Of a DNA stretch of 64,000 bases, positions 16,589 through 24,159 are shown piece after piece. How positions within the stretch are numbered: position 1 is the first letter of the stretch; each line of letters starts with the position of its first letter. Source of the DNA: Clostridium sp. 26_22. Lineage in GTDB: Bacteria; Bacillota; Clostridia; TANB77; CAG-508. The translations under genes and the position numbers were made by a program. A model generated the notes under the pieces. The model was not told where the DNA came from. It was given only the letters and a program-made list of their open reading frames with translations, and did not search any database. Location: contig MNRP01000056.1 of assembly GCA_001916005.1 (NCBI GenBank), positions 1 through 64,000 of the forward strand, in the 5' to 3' direction.

Positions 16589-17503
16589 CTATTTTAATAA
16601 TTCGTATATTTCTTCTTTGGTTGCTAAAAATTCCGAATTTACAGTTGCTGCTCCTGCTGCCATTCCCATTCTAAAAGCTTTATCGTGATTTTTAAATAAT
16701 TCATACCCAGCAATAAAACCTGCCACCATTGAGTCTCCTGCTCCTACTGTATTTATTATTTTTGAATTTGGATTTCTTAAAGCATCCATCTTATAGGTAT
16801 AACCATTTTCATCTATATAAACTGCTCCTTGACCTCCCATAGAAACTATTACATTTTTTGCTCCTTTTTCTTGTAAAAGTTCTGCATATTGTAATGCTTG
16901 TTCTTTGTCCATAATTTTTGTATTAAAGATTTCTTCTAATTCTTCTTTATTTGGTTTTATTAAAAATGGCTTATATTTTAAAGTGTTTAAAAGCAAGTCT
17001 TTTGTTGCATCTACTATAATTTTTATTTCTTTTTCTTTTAGTTTTTCACAAATTTCCTCATATATGTTATTTTCAATTCCTTTTGAAACACTTCCTGATA
17101 AAACCAATATATCTCCATTTTTTATTTTTTCTAATTTTTGAAATAAAATTTCTACATTATCTTTATCTATTATTGGTCCTGTACAATTAATAGCTGTTTC
17201 TTCTGTATTAGAGTTTTTTGCTATTTTTACATTAATTCTTGAATTTGAGTTTTTCAATTTCACAAAGTCTGTTTTTATATTGTATTTTTCTATTTCTTCT
17301 TTAATTTTATTTCCTGTAAAACCTGCAATAAATCCTAAAGTTGTTGTTTCTATGCCTAAAGAATTTAAAACAATTGAAACATTAATCCCTTTACCTCCTG
17401 GTAATATAATTTCTTGATTGCTTCTATTAATTTTTCCAATTTCAAAGTTTTCTATTTTTATTATATAATCCAAGGCAGGATTAAAAGTTACTGTATATAC
17501 CAT
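16589..17503 (-). CDS. fruK: 1-phosphofructokinase
   Basis: PfkB-family sugar kinase that phosphorylates fructose 1-phosphate, the product of the fructose PTS, to fructose 1,6-bisphosphate. Signs are the N-terminal VTFNPALDYII, the substrate-loop motif GGKGINVSIVL, and the C-terminal anion hole and catalytic base NTVGAGDSMVAGF. At 304 aa it is full length. GAGG/AGAAA precedes the ATG (MVYTVTFNPALD is the canonical family start). It leads the fru cluster and is intact, although the transporter downstream is not. A tagatose-6-phosphate kinase role is less likely given the EII-Fru neighbours. Confidence 0.93.
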   Translation of the reverse strand: MVYTVTFNPALDYIIKIENFEIGKINRSNQEIILPGGKGINVSIVLNSLGIETTTLGFIAGFTGNKIKEEIEKYNIKTDFVKLKNSNSRINVKIAKNSNTEETAINCTGPIIDKDNVEILFQKLEKIKNGDILVLSGSVSKGIENNIYEEICEKLKEKEIKIIVDATKDLLLNTLKYKPFLIKPNKEELEEIFNTKIMDKEQALQYAELLQEKGAKNVIVSMGGQGAVYIDENGYTYKMDALRNPNSKIINTVGAGDSMVAGFIAGYELFKNHDKAFRMGMAAGAATVNSEFLATKEEIYELLK

Positions 17504-17583
17504 TTCTTTTTCTCCTCTTTTGAAAAAGTTTGAATTTTTATCTCTTTTTAAATATTTCCAAATTTATAATAAATATTAATTTA

Positions 17584-17895
17584 TTATAGTTCAAATATTT
17601 TTTCTAAGGCTTCTGCAACCCCTTCGTTATTGTTTGTTGTTGTAATAATATCTGCTCTTTCATATAATTCTTTTACTGCATTTTTCATTGCTATTTTATA
17701 GCCTACTGTTTCAAACATTTCTATATCATTTCTTCCATCTCCAATTGCTATTGTTTGTGATAAATCTATTTTTAAATATTTGCTTAGATTTCTTATTGCA
17801 TCTCCTTTTGTTGTATTTGGTGCCATTATATCTGTTATATATGGATTACTAATATAACCATTTTTTACTTTTCTTTGTTTTTGAGTTAGTCCCAT
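17584..17895 (-). pseudogene. HAD (Cof-type) phosphatase, C-terminal remnant
   Basis: The 103 residues match the last third of Cof/YidA-type HAD phosphatases: TTKGDAIRNLSKYL, IAIGDGRNDIEMF and AMKNAVKELYERADIITTTNNNEGVAEAL. The catalytic N-terminal DxDGT motif and cap domain are missing. An AGGAGG ribosome site lies seven bases before ATG, so the original translation start may have been retained while the middle of the gene was deleted. About 80 bp upstream of fruK; it may have been part of the sugar-phosphate operon. Confidence 0.75.
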
Positions 17896-17963
17896 TTTTT
17901 TGCCTCCTATTTTTGTTATTTTGTATTTGTTTTTGTTTTTGTTTTTTTATACTGAATAACTTG

Positions 17964-18002
17964 AAAAAAGCTAGAAATTCATTTCGAATTTCTAGCTTTT
18001 TA
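17964..18002 (-). terminator. Strong terminator after the M29 aminopeptidase gene
   Basis: A perfect 16-bp stem (AAAAAGCTAGAAATTC and its complement) with a five-base loop lies 11 bp past the stop codon. T-tracts flank both sides, so it could also stop plus-strand transcription. Confidence 0.9.
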
Positions 18003-18012
18003 TTTTATAAAA

Positions 18013-19131
18013 TTATATTAAATTTTCTGGATTTAATGCTTCTAATTCTGGTAATACAAATATTCCATCTTTTCTAACAAGAACATCATCAAAATACATT
18101 TCTCCGCCACCGTATTCTTTTCTTTGAATGTTTACAATGTCCCAATGTATACTTGATCTATTTCCATTGTCACTTTCCTCTAGAGCTTCTCCAGGTGTAA
18201 AGTGGAAACTTCCTTTTATTTTTTCATCAAATAATGTGTCTCCAATTGGTTTTTCTACATAAGGATTTAAACCTAATGCAAATTCGCCTATATAACGAGC
18301 TCCTTTATCTGTATCTAAGATTTTGTTTAGCATTTCTGTGTTATTTGAGGTTGCTTTTACTATTTTTCCATTTTCAAATTCAAATCTAATATTATTAAAT
18401 AAAACTCCATTATATGTTGTTTCTATATTATATGTAATATAACCATTTACACTATCTTTAACTGGTGCAGTAGCTACTTCTCCATCTGGAATATTGAATG
18501 TTCCCATATATTTTTCTGCTGGTATTCCTTTTATACTGAAAGTTAAATCTGTTCCTGGTCCTACAATATGAACTTTATCTGTTTTATTCATTAAGTCTTT
18601 TAAATTATCCATTGCTTTTGACATTTTTGCATAATCTAAATTACATACATTAAAATAGAAATCTTCAAAATTTTCTAAATTCATTTTACTCATTTGTGCC
18701 ATTGAGTTATTTGGATATCTTAATATACACCATTTTGTTCTTTTTACTCTTTCTTCAAAGTGTACTGGTATCATATAATATTTATTGTACATTTCCATTA
18801 TTTTGCTATCTATGTTTGATATTTCTGAGGTGTTTGATGATGCTCTAATTCCTATATATGCGTCCATGTCTTTCATTCTTGCTGTATCATGTTTACTATA
18901 TAATTTGATTTGTTCTTCTGTTGCATTTTCTAACATTATTCTTAGTAATTCATAATTTATTATGTTGAAGTATGGTCTAGCTTTCATTTGTTCTGCTTGT
19001 CTCATTAATTCTTTTGCTAGTGGCATTCCTTCTTCTCCTAATACTTCTATCAGTAGATTGTCATTTTCTTTTAAATCTATTGAGTATGTTAATAGGTTAT
19101 GCGCTAACTTTTCTATTCTTGGATCTTTCAT
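18013..19131 (-). CDS. M29-family metallo-aminopeptidase (AmpS/PepS type)
   Basis: Cytoplasmic dimetal aminopeptidase that trims N-terminal residues from peptides. The sequence is collinear with the family over its whole length (372 aa): N-terminal NLLTYSIDLKENDNLLIE, the middle GTDLTFSIKG and IPDGEVATAPVKDSVNG motifs carrying metal ligands, and the C-terminal HFTPGEALEESDNGNRSS, HWDIV and GEMYFDDVLVRKDG blocks. AGAGAGG precedes ATG. It has its own terminator and is followed leftward by the HAD remnant. Substrate preference cannot be read from sequence. Confidence 0.93.
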   Translation of the reverse strand: MKDPRIEKLAHNLLTYSIDLKENDNLLIEVLGEEGMPLAKELMRQAEQMKARPYFNIINYELLRIMLENATEEQIKLYSKHDTARMKDMDAYIGIRASSNTSEISNIDSKIMEMYNKYYMIPVHFEERVKRTKWCILRYPNNSMAQMSKMNLENFEDFYFNVCNLDYAKMSKAMDNLKDLMNKTDKVHIVGPGTDLTFSIKGIPAEKYMGTFNIPDGEVATAPVKDSVNGYITYNIETTYNGVLFNNIRFEFENGKIVKATSNNTEMLNKILDTDKGARYIGEFALGLNPYVEKPIGDTLFDEKIKGSFHFTPGEALEESDNGNRSSIHWDIVNIQRKEYGGGEMYFDDVLVRKDGIFVLPELEALNPENLI

Positions 19132-19220
19132 TTTTGTTCCTCTCTTTCGTTTTTTTTGTTCATTTTATCATATGCTTTTTTATTTGTAAAATGCTATCTA
19201 ATAAATTCATCAAAAATTTT

Positions 19221-19251
19221 AAAAAAGGTAAAAATCTAAATTCTTACCTTT
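19221..19251 (-). terminator. Intrinsic terminator, minus strand, left of the toxin-like locus
   Basis: AAAGGTAA pairs with TTACCTTT and is followed on the minus strand by TTTTTT and further T-rich sequence. It is the last stop for any leftward transcript coming from the toxin-like ORF. The 110 bp to its right (up to the plus-strand promoter) hold a short GC-richer patch (about 19258-19300) with no ORF that I can support. Confidence 0.7.
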
Positions 19252-19364
19252 GATTTTACAGCTCCCACTTATCGGTAGGGTTCACCTGATTTTCAACTGT
19301 TGCTATTAATGTTTAATTTTTAATAATTTTTTGTTAATTTTTCGTTACAATTTTTTATATTTTC

Positions 19365-19394
19365 TTGACTTTATTATTATACTTATCATATAAT
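19365..19394 (+). promoter_or_regulatory. Promoter of the putative antisense RNA
   Basis: TTGACT (19365-19370) and TATAAT (19389-19394) are 18 bp apart on the plus strand, a strong-looking promoter. It drives rightward transcription straight into a hairpin terminator 50-90 bp downstream, with no coding sequence between. Confidence 0.7.
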
Positions 19395-19400
19395 ATAAAT

Positions 19401-19490
19401 AGGAAAAGATAAATCCGTTAGATACGGTTTTGCCTATAAATAGTTAAATAAACCATTCATCTCGGTCAAAAGTAGAATGGTTTATTTTTT
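19401..19490 (+). ncRNA. Putative antisense RNA of a type I toxin-antitoxin-like locus
   Basis: A transcript from the plus-strand promoter would start near 19401 and end at the hairpin AAATAAACCATTC (19446-19458) / GAATGGTTTATTT (19475-19487) with a T-rich tail, giving about 90 nt and no ORF. It contains a small CCGT/ACGG hairpin followed by a GGTTTTGCC loop-like segment. It converges on the small hydrophobic ORF on the other strand, and its 3' end touches that ORF's stop codon, as in known type I modules. Existence and function are inferred from signals only. Confidence 0.5.
19446..19490 (+). terminator. Shared terminator of convergent transcripts
   Basis: Perfect 13-bp stem with a 16-nt loop and TTTTTT tail on the plus strand. 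On the minus strand the hairpin lies just beyond the stop codon of the small hydrophobic ORF but has a weaker T-tail, so leftward transcripts may read through to the next terminator at 19221-19251. Confidence 0.8.
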
Positions 19491-19602
19491 ATTTATGTAA
19501 TTGCTTGTTTATCCAGTTCTTATACAGAACTGACATTAAGGCAACGTTTAATGTTAAAGATAACATTAATGATATTACAAAAAATAGTATTACTTTAATC
19601 AT
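19489..19602 (-). CDS. Small hydrophobic peptide, type I toxin-like (37 aa)
   Basis: Too short for routine ORF calling. It begins MIKVILFFVISLML, forms one predicted transmembrane helix (about residues 3-26), and ends with a polar, basic tail YKNWINKQLHK: the usual build of type I toxins such as the Fst/TxpA/BsrG groups. I do not recognise the exact family. The ribosome site GGGTGG lies seven bases before ATG and is predicted to be masked in the mRNA. An own promoter, a structured leader and a converging short RNA complete the picture. A simple small membrane protein is the alternative. Activity is untested. Confidence 0.5.
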   Translation of the reverse strand: MIKVILFFVISLMLSLTLNVALMSVLYKNWINKQLHK

Positions 19603-19680
19603 AAACACCACCCGCCTTTCCTACGATGAATCGTATAATATTGGGTGGCAAAACCGTTCCACTAATTATCTATTTCCTAT
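19603..19680 (-). promoter_or_regulatory. Leader that can hide the ribosome site of the toxin-like ORF
   Basis: In the minus-strand transcript CCACCC (opposite 19643-19648) can pair with the ribosome site GGGTGG (opposite 19608-19613), with an inner hairpin TACGA/TCGTA capping the stem. A segment ACGGTTTTGCC just upstream (opposite 19647-19657) is identical to one in the 5' part of the converging plus-strand RNA (19424-19434), i.e. an 11-bp inverted repeat in the DNA. Confidence 0.5.
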
Positions 19681-19686
19681 ATTATT

Positions 19687-19715
19687 ATTCTACAATATTA
19701 TTATAGTTTTGTCTA
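19687..19715 (-). promoter_or_regulatory. Promoter of the toxin-like mRNA
   Basis: TAGACA (19710-19715) and TAGAAT (19687-19692) are 17 bp apart on the minus strand. The predicted start region (ATAGGAAATAGATAA) resembles the start of the converging RNA (ATAGGAAAAGATAA), suggesting the two transcription units arose by inverted duplication. Confidence 0.5.
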
Positions 19716-19760
19716 TACCAATAAGTAATTTTTTACTTTTTTAATTTTTTCATATTTTTC

Positions 19761-20717
19761 CTAACTTTCTTTTATATTCCACTTTGGTGGATACATATAT
19801 TCTATTTTATCAGTTTTTGCAACATATTTCTTTTTGATTTTTGTACGATTTGATTTTAATTCTGGTACTGCCTGTCTACAATATTTATCTAGTTCACAAA
19901 ATATATTTTGACAATCTATTAATTGTAAAGGTCTATTACCTATTGGCTTAAAATCTAAACCCAATCTTTTAAATTCCTTTTCTTGATTTTTACACATATA
20001 TTTTATAATTTCTTCTTTTGATAATTCACCTGTACTTATAAAACACTTTTTTATTCCTCTTTCTGACCCAGGTCCTGCTACCGTAAATTCCATTTCACTA
20101 AAATCTACAACATTACTATAATTTATATCTGTAATTAATTGATATGCCATAAAATTTCCAATAAGAGGATATGATTTTATTATATTAAATGCTTCTTCCA
20201 TATTTTTACTGTTAATTATTTTTGTATCAATATGGTCTTTTAAAAACATTTTTTCCAATAAGGCTAAATGATTTTCATGTTTTCTATCATAGCCAAATGC
20301 TTTATTTGCACAACTTATATATGCGTCATTATAAATTTTTTGTCCATTATTTATTGCTTTTTCTAGTATTTGTGAATATTTATTAAAATCAAAACTTGAT
20401 AAAGTTATATCTCCTATTTCATTTTCTAATAATTCCCATGTTGATTCTTTATTAAATAATTTAAATAATATTATTCTAAAAATCATATCTGCATCTGTAT
20501 ATTTTTTACCATTATAAATCACATTTTTTAATAAGTATTGGCTTACTCTATCATTTACTCTATAGCTATTGCAAAACTTAAATTCTTGCAAAATTTCATC
20601 TTTTGTCCATGGTGCTGGTTCTCCATTTTTCTTTTTTAGAAAAATATTTTGCCTTTCACATGCAAAATACCAATATAGATTGTATATTTTTTCTCTTTTT
20701 ATTATTTTTTCTTCCAA
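19761..20717 (-). CDS. Putative DNA-base-hypermodification-type protein (aGPT-PPlase / 5-hmdU kinase helical-domain like)
   Basis: The N-terminal half resembles the helical domain family described with phage thymine hypermodification enzymes (alpha-glutamyl/putrescinyl thymine pyrophosphorylases and 5-hydroxymethyl-dU DNA kinases). Supporting segments are LYWYFACERQNIFLKK, PWTKDEILQEFKFCNSYR, DRVSQYLLKNVIY, AYQLITDINYSN and GPGSERGIKKCF, and a late DCQNIFCELDKYCR. The whole is 318 aa, cytoplasmic, with no membrane segment. It is a lone gene between the toxin-like locus and rdgB, bounded by a terminator upstream. If correct, it is a phage-derived or defence-related enzyme acting on modified bases or nucleotides. 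I recognise the family by motif memory only; no partner modification genes are visible. Confidence 0.5.
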   Translation of the reverse strand: MEEKIIKREKIYNLYWYFACERQNIFLKKKNGEPAPWTKDEILQEFKFCNSYRVNDRVSQYLLKNVIYNGKKYTDADMIFRIILFKLFNKESTWELLENEIGDITLSSFDFNKYSQILEKAINNGQKIYNDAYISCANKAFGYDRKHENHLALLEKMFLKDHIDTKIINSKNMEEAFNIIKSYPLIGNFMAYQLITDINYSNVVDFSEMEFTVAGPGSERGIKKCFISTGELSKEEIIKYMCKNQEKEFKRLGLDFKPIGNRPLQLIDCQNIFCELDKYCRQAVPELKSNRTKIKKKYVAKTDKIEYMYPPKWNIKES

Positions 20718-20788
20718 TTTTTTATCTCCTTATTTTATAAGTACTTACATTTTATCATATATAATATTTTTTTCAACTTTTTTAGGCG

Positions 20789-20832
20789 AAAAATAAGACC
20801 AAAATAATTCATAATATTTTGGTCTTATTTTT
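20789..20832 (-). terminator. Bidirectional-looking terminator after rdgB
   Basis: AAAAATAAGACCAAAATA and its exact complement form an 18-bp stem with an eight-base loop, 17 bp past the rdgB stop codon, separating it from the base-modification-like gene. Confidence 0.9.
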
Positions 20833-20849
20833 GGTTTAATCATATTAAA

Positions 20850-21455
20850 TTAAATTGCTTTTAATATGGTTTCAAAAGCTTTCTTTCTTGGTCCTATGTT
20901 ATCTTTTTCTTCTGGACTAAGTTCAGAAAGTGTTTTGTCATAACCTTTTGCTTTGAAATATTGGTCAAATCCAAATTCTCTTTGACCTGCTTTCTGGCAC
21001 ATATCTCCATCTAATTTTTCTTCTACATATATAGTTCTTTCATTATCTATAAAAGCCATTGCAGTAACCCAATGTGCAGTAGTATCTTTATTTTCACTCT
21101 CTCCCATAAGGTCTAAAATTATAGGATATAGTTCACTTGGTTTGTCTACGTTTACATTTGAACCTGGACAAAGTTTTTCTAGACAACGTTTGGTATAAAC
21201 ACCTGGATATCCATCTAAGGCATCTATCTCTATTCCAGAATCTTCAGCAATTACTGGCATTTTTAATTTTTCTGCCCAATATTTTGCTTTTATTGTTGCA
21301 TTTTCCAAAAATGTTTTTCCTGTTTCCTCTGCTTGAGGTAGATTTGTTGCTTCTGGTATGTCTTTTAAGCAAAGTATTTTTATATTATCTGGTGCCATCC
21401 TTTGCATTTCTTCTGCTTTTTTTTGGTTACAACTTGCGAAAACTATTTGTTTCAT
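20850..21455 (-). CDS. rdgB: Non-canonical purine NTP pyrophosphatase (RdgB/HAM1)
   Basis: Hydrolyses dITP, ITP and XTP to the monophosphates, keeping deaminated purines out of DNA and RNA. Hallmarks are the N-terminal IVFASCNQKKAEEM, the catalytic AEDSGIEIDALDGYPGVYTKRC and the C-terminal FGFDQYF motif; length 201 aa is standard. It begins with AAGGAGG six bases before ATG and is read from a clear promoter through an unusual hairpin leader also seen upstream of the gene at 3761-4338. The insert around CPGSNVNVDKPSELYP is somewhat longer than in E. coli RdgB. Own terminator, so monocistronic. Confidence 0.93.
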   Translation of the reverse strand: MKQIVFASCNQKKAEEMQRMAPDNIKILCLKDIPEATNLPQAEETGKTFLENATIKAKYWAEKLKMPVIAEDSGIEIDALDGYPGVYTKRCLEKLCPGSNVNVDKPSELYPIILDLMGESENKDTTAHWVTAMAFIDNERTIYVEEKLDGDMCQKAGQREFGFDQYFKAKGYDKTLSELSPEEKDNIGPRKKAFETILKAI

Positions 21456-21460
21456 TTTTT

Positions 21461-21526
21461 CCTCCTTAAATTTTCTTGGAGGTTTAAAACCTCCAAGTTT
21501 TGTACTTTTTGGTTTTTAAAACTAAA
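21461..21526 (-). promoter_or_regulatory. Structured 5' leader with SD-mimic hairpin (copy 2, rdgB)
   Basis: A perfect 11-bp hairpin, CTTGGAGGTTT (21475-21485) with AAACCTCCAAG (21487-21497), lies between the promoter and AAGGAGG. It is preceded in the transcript by AAACCAAAAAGTA, the same box as in copy 1. CCTCC can alternatively pair with the true ribosome site. The two leaders share about 45 of their 70 bases in the same order, in front of unrelated genes. Confidence 0.5.
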
Positions 21527-21536
21527 TACATTTCAT

Positions 21537-21565
21537 ATTATAGCATTTTTTTATGTCAATATCAA
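21537..21565 (-). promoter_or_regulatory. Promoter of rdgB
   Basis: TTGATA (21560-21565) and TATAAT (21537-21542) are 17 bp apart on the minus strand, predicting a leader of about 75 nt. Confidence 0.7.
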
Positions 21566-21580
21566 GATTAAATATAATTT

Positions 21581-21865
21581 CTATCTCCATATCTCCCCAT
21601 TTATATGTTTTGTTAATGCCATTATAAATGCATTTTTTGTTAAATCTATTCTTGTTATTTCATCTCTTGTTAAGAAACTTATTCCACCCTTTCCTTTTCC
21701 AGATTCTTTTATATTAAATATTTTATCCATAACTTTTCCAAGTTCTGTTTCTTTTATTTCATTTATGTATTTATCTGGAATAGGAAATCCTTGGCTTGTT
21801 CCTACACTTTGAAATCCTTTTGCATCTTCTATAACTACCGCATTTATATCAATCCATTCTCCCAA
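21581..21865 (-). pseudogene. DUF84/YjjX-type NTPase, C-terminal remnant
   Basis: The 94-residue frame WIDINAVVIEDAKGFQSVGTSQGFPIP...ELGKVMDKIF...GGISFLTRDEITRIDLTKNAFIMAL resembles the second half of the YjjX/DUF84 inosine/xanthosine triphosphatase family, which is about 170 aa long. The N-terminal nucleotide-binding half is missing. Its only start is TTG without a ribosome site; the coding frame continues upstream (KLKNENINLL) to a TAG. An ATG after AGGAG exists in another frame, so a deletion or frameshift removed the original N-terminus. The family call is moderate. Its place next to rdgB, a functionally similar house-cleaning enzyme, is suggestive. Confidence 0.5.
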
Positions 21866-21904
21866 AAGATTAATATTTTCATTTTTTAATTTTATCTCCT
21901 ATTT

Positions 21905-22465
21905 TTATTTATTATATTCGTATTCTCTAATTTCGCAATTTTTTATTTTTGCGCTTTGCACGTGCCCATCCTTACCAATTCCATTAAAATATGCATTTAT
22001 TGCTCTACAAGTTCCACCATGAGTAACAAGTAATACATTTTTATCATTATATTTTTCCTTTATTTCATCTAAAACTTCCCATACTCTTTTGCATATATCT
22101 TGTATTGGTTCTATATTTTGTTTATTCCAATTCAAATTATAATAATTTACTATGCTCACATTATCTCCAACTATCTCTTTCCATTCTTCATCTGTTTTCC
22201 CTTCAAGATTTCCGTAACCTCTTTCTATTATTCTTTCATCAATTATAATTTCACTATTTATGGTTTCATTTATTATTTCTGCTGTTTTTCTTGTTCTTTT
22301 TAATGGCGAACATATTATTAAATCTATTTTATATTTTTTTAATTGTTCCTTTGCATTTTGTGCTTGTTTTATTCCTGTATTATTTAGTTCTATATCTGTT
22401 CTTCCTTGGCATTTTTCTTTTACGTTCCAGTCTGTTTGTCCATGTCTAATTACATATAATTTCAT
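21905..22465 (-). CDS. Histidine phosphatase family protein (phosphoglycerate mutase-like)
   Basis: The phospho-His motif RHGQTDWN lies at the N-terminus, followed by the family's SPLKRTRKTAEII, the acid-base Glu region ERGYGNLEGK and the second active-site His in VTHGGTCRAI. About 186 aa fits cobalamin-phosphatase or broad-specificity CobC/GpmB-like enzymes; the substrate cannot be assigned. I choose the ATG at MKLYVIRHG because TGGAG lies seven bases upstream, rather than an ATG four codons earlier that overlaps the site. Short gaps to neighbours on both sides suggest cotranscription with the HD-domain and LD-carboxypeptidase genes. Confidence 0.85.
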   Translation of the reverse strand: MKLYVIRHGQTDWNVKEKCQGRTDIELNNTGIKQAQNAKEQLKKYKIDLIICSPLKRTRKTAEIINETINSEIIIDERIIERGYGNLEGKTDEEWKEIVGDNVSIVNYYNLNWNKQNIEPIQDICKRVWEVLDEIKEKYNDKNVLLVTHGGTCRAINAYFNGIGKDGHVQSAKIKNCEIREYEYNK

Positions 22466-22503
22466 ATTTTTCTCCATTCTATTTAATAAAAGTTCAACTT
22501 ATA

Positions 22504-23163
22504 TTATTTATTATAATATTCATTTAATGATTTATAGTAAGGTCTTGGAGCATTACCAACTTTATATAGTTCACCCTTTTTTGCATTTTTTATAATATCA
22601 TGTGCTGGTTCAAAATAAGCATCCATACTATCTGCATAATTTATTATAATTACTTCTAACATTTTTGGAAGAACTAGTGCACCCCACTCACTATATTCAT
22701 TCATATGGCTTCCTATCATATGAATAACTTGATTTTTAAATTGTTCATCTATTTCATATTCCTTTAGATAATTTTCAACAATATGAGTTCCTTCATATGA
22801 ATGCCCTAATAATGCCATACTATTTCCATTTATAGAATCATAATTTTCTTCTCTAAAATCATTAAAATCGTTACATTTTCCTATATCATGAAGTAAAGCT
22901 CCAAAAATAACTAAATCTTTGTCAACTTCTAAATCTGAATATAAGTTACATATTTCAATAGAATTTCTTGTAACACTATATATATGATATAATAATCCGC
23001 CTTTATAAAAATGATGAGAACCCGGTGTTGCTGGTTTATTTAGTAATTTTTCTTTATAATCTGCAAAAGCCTTTTGAGCAACTTCTTTTAATATTGAATT
23101 TTTAATTTCGTTGCTATAATTAATACATTCATTATATATTTTTTCTAAGTTAATTTCTTTCAT
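22504..23163 (-). CDS. HD-domain phosphohydrolase (YhaM-like HD domain)
   Basis: Metal-dependent HD superfamily protein. Metal ligands appear in order: the His of GSHHFYKGGLLYH, the HD pair in ALLHDIGKCNDF, a later His in GHSYEGTHIV and a late Asp in NYADSMDA. This layout resembles the HD module of YhaM-type 3'-5' exoribonucleases but without the N-terminal OB-fold, so the substrate is uncertain (RNA or nucleotide). The start is the ATG before KEINLEK, ten bases after GGGAGG; an earlier in-frame start would lie upstream of that site. It is five bp from the LD-carboxypeptidase stop region, so an operon is likely. Confidence 0.75.
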   Translation of the reverse strand: MKEINLEKIYNECINYSNEIKNSILKEVAQKAFADYKEKLLNKPATPGSHHFYKGGLLYHIYSVTRNSIEICNLYSDLEVDKDLVIFGALLHDIGKCNDFNDFREENYDSINGNSMALLGHSYEGTHIVENYLKEYEIDEQFKNQVIHMIGSHMNEYSEWGALVLPKMLEVIIINYADSMDAYFEPAHDIIKNAKKGELYKVGNAPRPYYKSLNEYYNK

Positions 23164-23197
23164 TTTTACTTTTCCTCCCTTATTTCTAACCAAAAAA

Positions 23198-24112
23198 TTA
23201 TTTTAAAAATTCATCCTCTATCATTACTTTACCATTTTCTATTTTTACATTTCCTCCAATTGGAATTATACTATTAACAATTTTATGTCCAAAGCTATTA
23301 CATTTGATAATTGGAAATTTATATTCTTTTGTATATTCAAGTAATATATTTTCCATTTGAGGATATGTATTTCCATCTTTTTGTAAATCATAATTATAAC
23401 CAATTACAACTCCATTTATTTTATCAAATATACCATATTGTTTTAAATGTGCAAATCTTCTTTGACATTCATTTGGTGATGTTTTATAACTTTCGATAAA
23501 TAAAATATTATCGTTCATATTTGGCAAATATTCTGTTCCAAGCAAATACATCATACAGCCTAAATTTGTTCCAATAATTTTTCCTGATGTATTTCCATTT
23601 CTTATAATTTTTTTATTTTCATTATTAAATTTGTCTAGTCTTTTATTTATAAAAGCATCTTCAAATATTTTATATTGTTCTTCTGCTTTTGGTTCTCCAA
23701 ATGATATAAAATCTGGTCCACTAAATGTGGTTAATCCTGTTTTTTCATAAATTGCTTGAAGTAATACTGTTATATCACTATAACCTACTAAAATTTTAGG
23801 GTGTTTTTTTATTTCTTCATAATCTAACAAATCTAAAAATGTATTGCATGTTTGTCCACCTTCTAGACATATAATTGCTTTTACTTCATCATCAAGAAAC
23901 ATTTTCATAAAATCTTCTGCTTTTTGTTCTTTTGTTCCGCAAGAGCCATAATAGTCTTCTTCTACATATTTTCCAAATTTTATTTTGAAATTTTTGTTTT
24001 CAAAAAATTGCTTTGCTCTGATAAAGTTGTTATATTTATTATTTAAGAATAAACTGTTTGATACTCCTACTACTCCAATGGTATCTCCATAATTTAATTT
24101 GTTTGCTAACAT
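23198..24112 (-). CDS. S66 family LD-carboxypeptidase (LdcA/MccF-like)
   Basis: Serine peptidase family that includes muramoyltetrapeptide LD-carboxypeptidases (murein recycling) and MccF microcin-immunity enzymes. The catalytic Ser sits in LVGYSDITVLL, the Glu in ILFIESYKTSP, and the His in CNSFGHKIVN; the oxyanion-region motif is CLEGGQTCNTF. At 304 aa it is full length. The variant ICLEGGQ and the absence of a signal peptide are closer to cytoplasmic MccF-like proteins. AGGAAAAACT precedes ATG. Function between recycling and immunity is not decided by the sequence. Confidence 0.85.
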   Translation of the reverse strand: MLANKLNYGDTIGVVGVSNSLFLNNKYNNFIRAKQFFENKNFKIKFGKYVEEDYYGSCGTKEQKAEDFMKMFLDDEVKAIICLEGGQTCNTFLDLLDYEEIKKHPKILVGYSDITVLLQAIYEKTGLTTFSGPDFISFGEPKAEEQYKIFEDAFINKRLDKFNNENKKIIRNGNTSGKIIGTNLGCMMYLLGTEYLPNMNDNILFIESYKTSPNECQRRFAHLKQYGIFDKINGVVIGYNYDLQKDGNTYPQMENILLEYTKEYKFPIIKCNSFGHKIVNSIIPIGGNVKIENGKVMIEDEFLK

Positions 24113-24159
24113 AGTTTTTCCTCCAACATTTTTAACAGTATATTTTTTAGGGAGATTTT

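Noticed and set aside
19252..19310. Known riboswitch or housekeeping RNA in the GC-richer patch left of the antisense promoter
   Set aside because: Short helices are possible but I cannot match the consensus of any class I know, so I left it unassigned.
19505..19744. 79-codon plus-strand frame across the toxin-like locus
   Set aside because: It runs antisense over the small toxin-like ORF and its structured leader, lacks a ribosome site, and has no protein-like motif.
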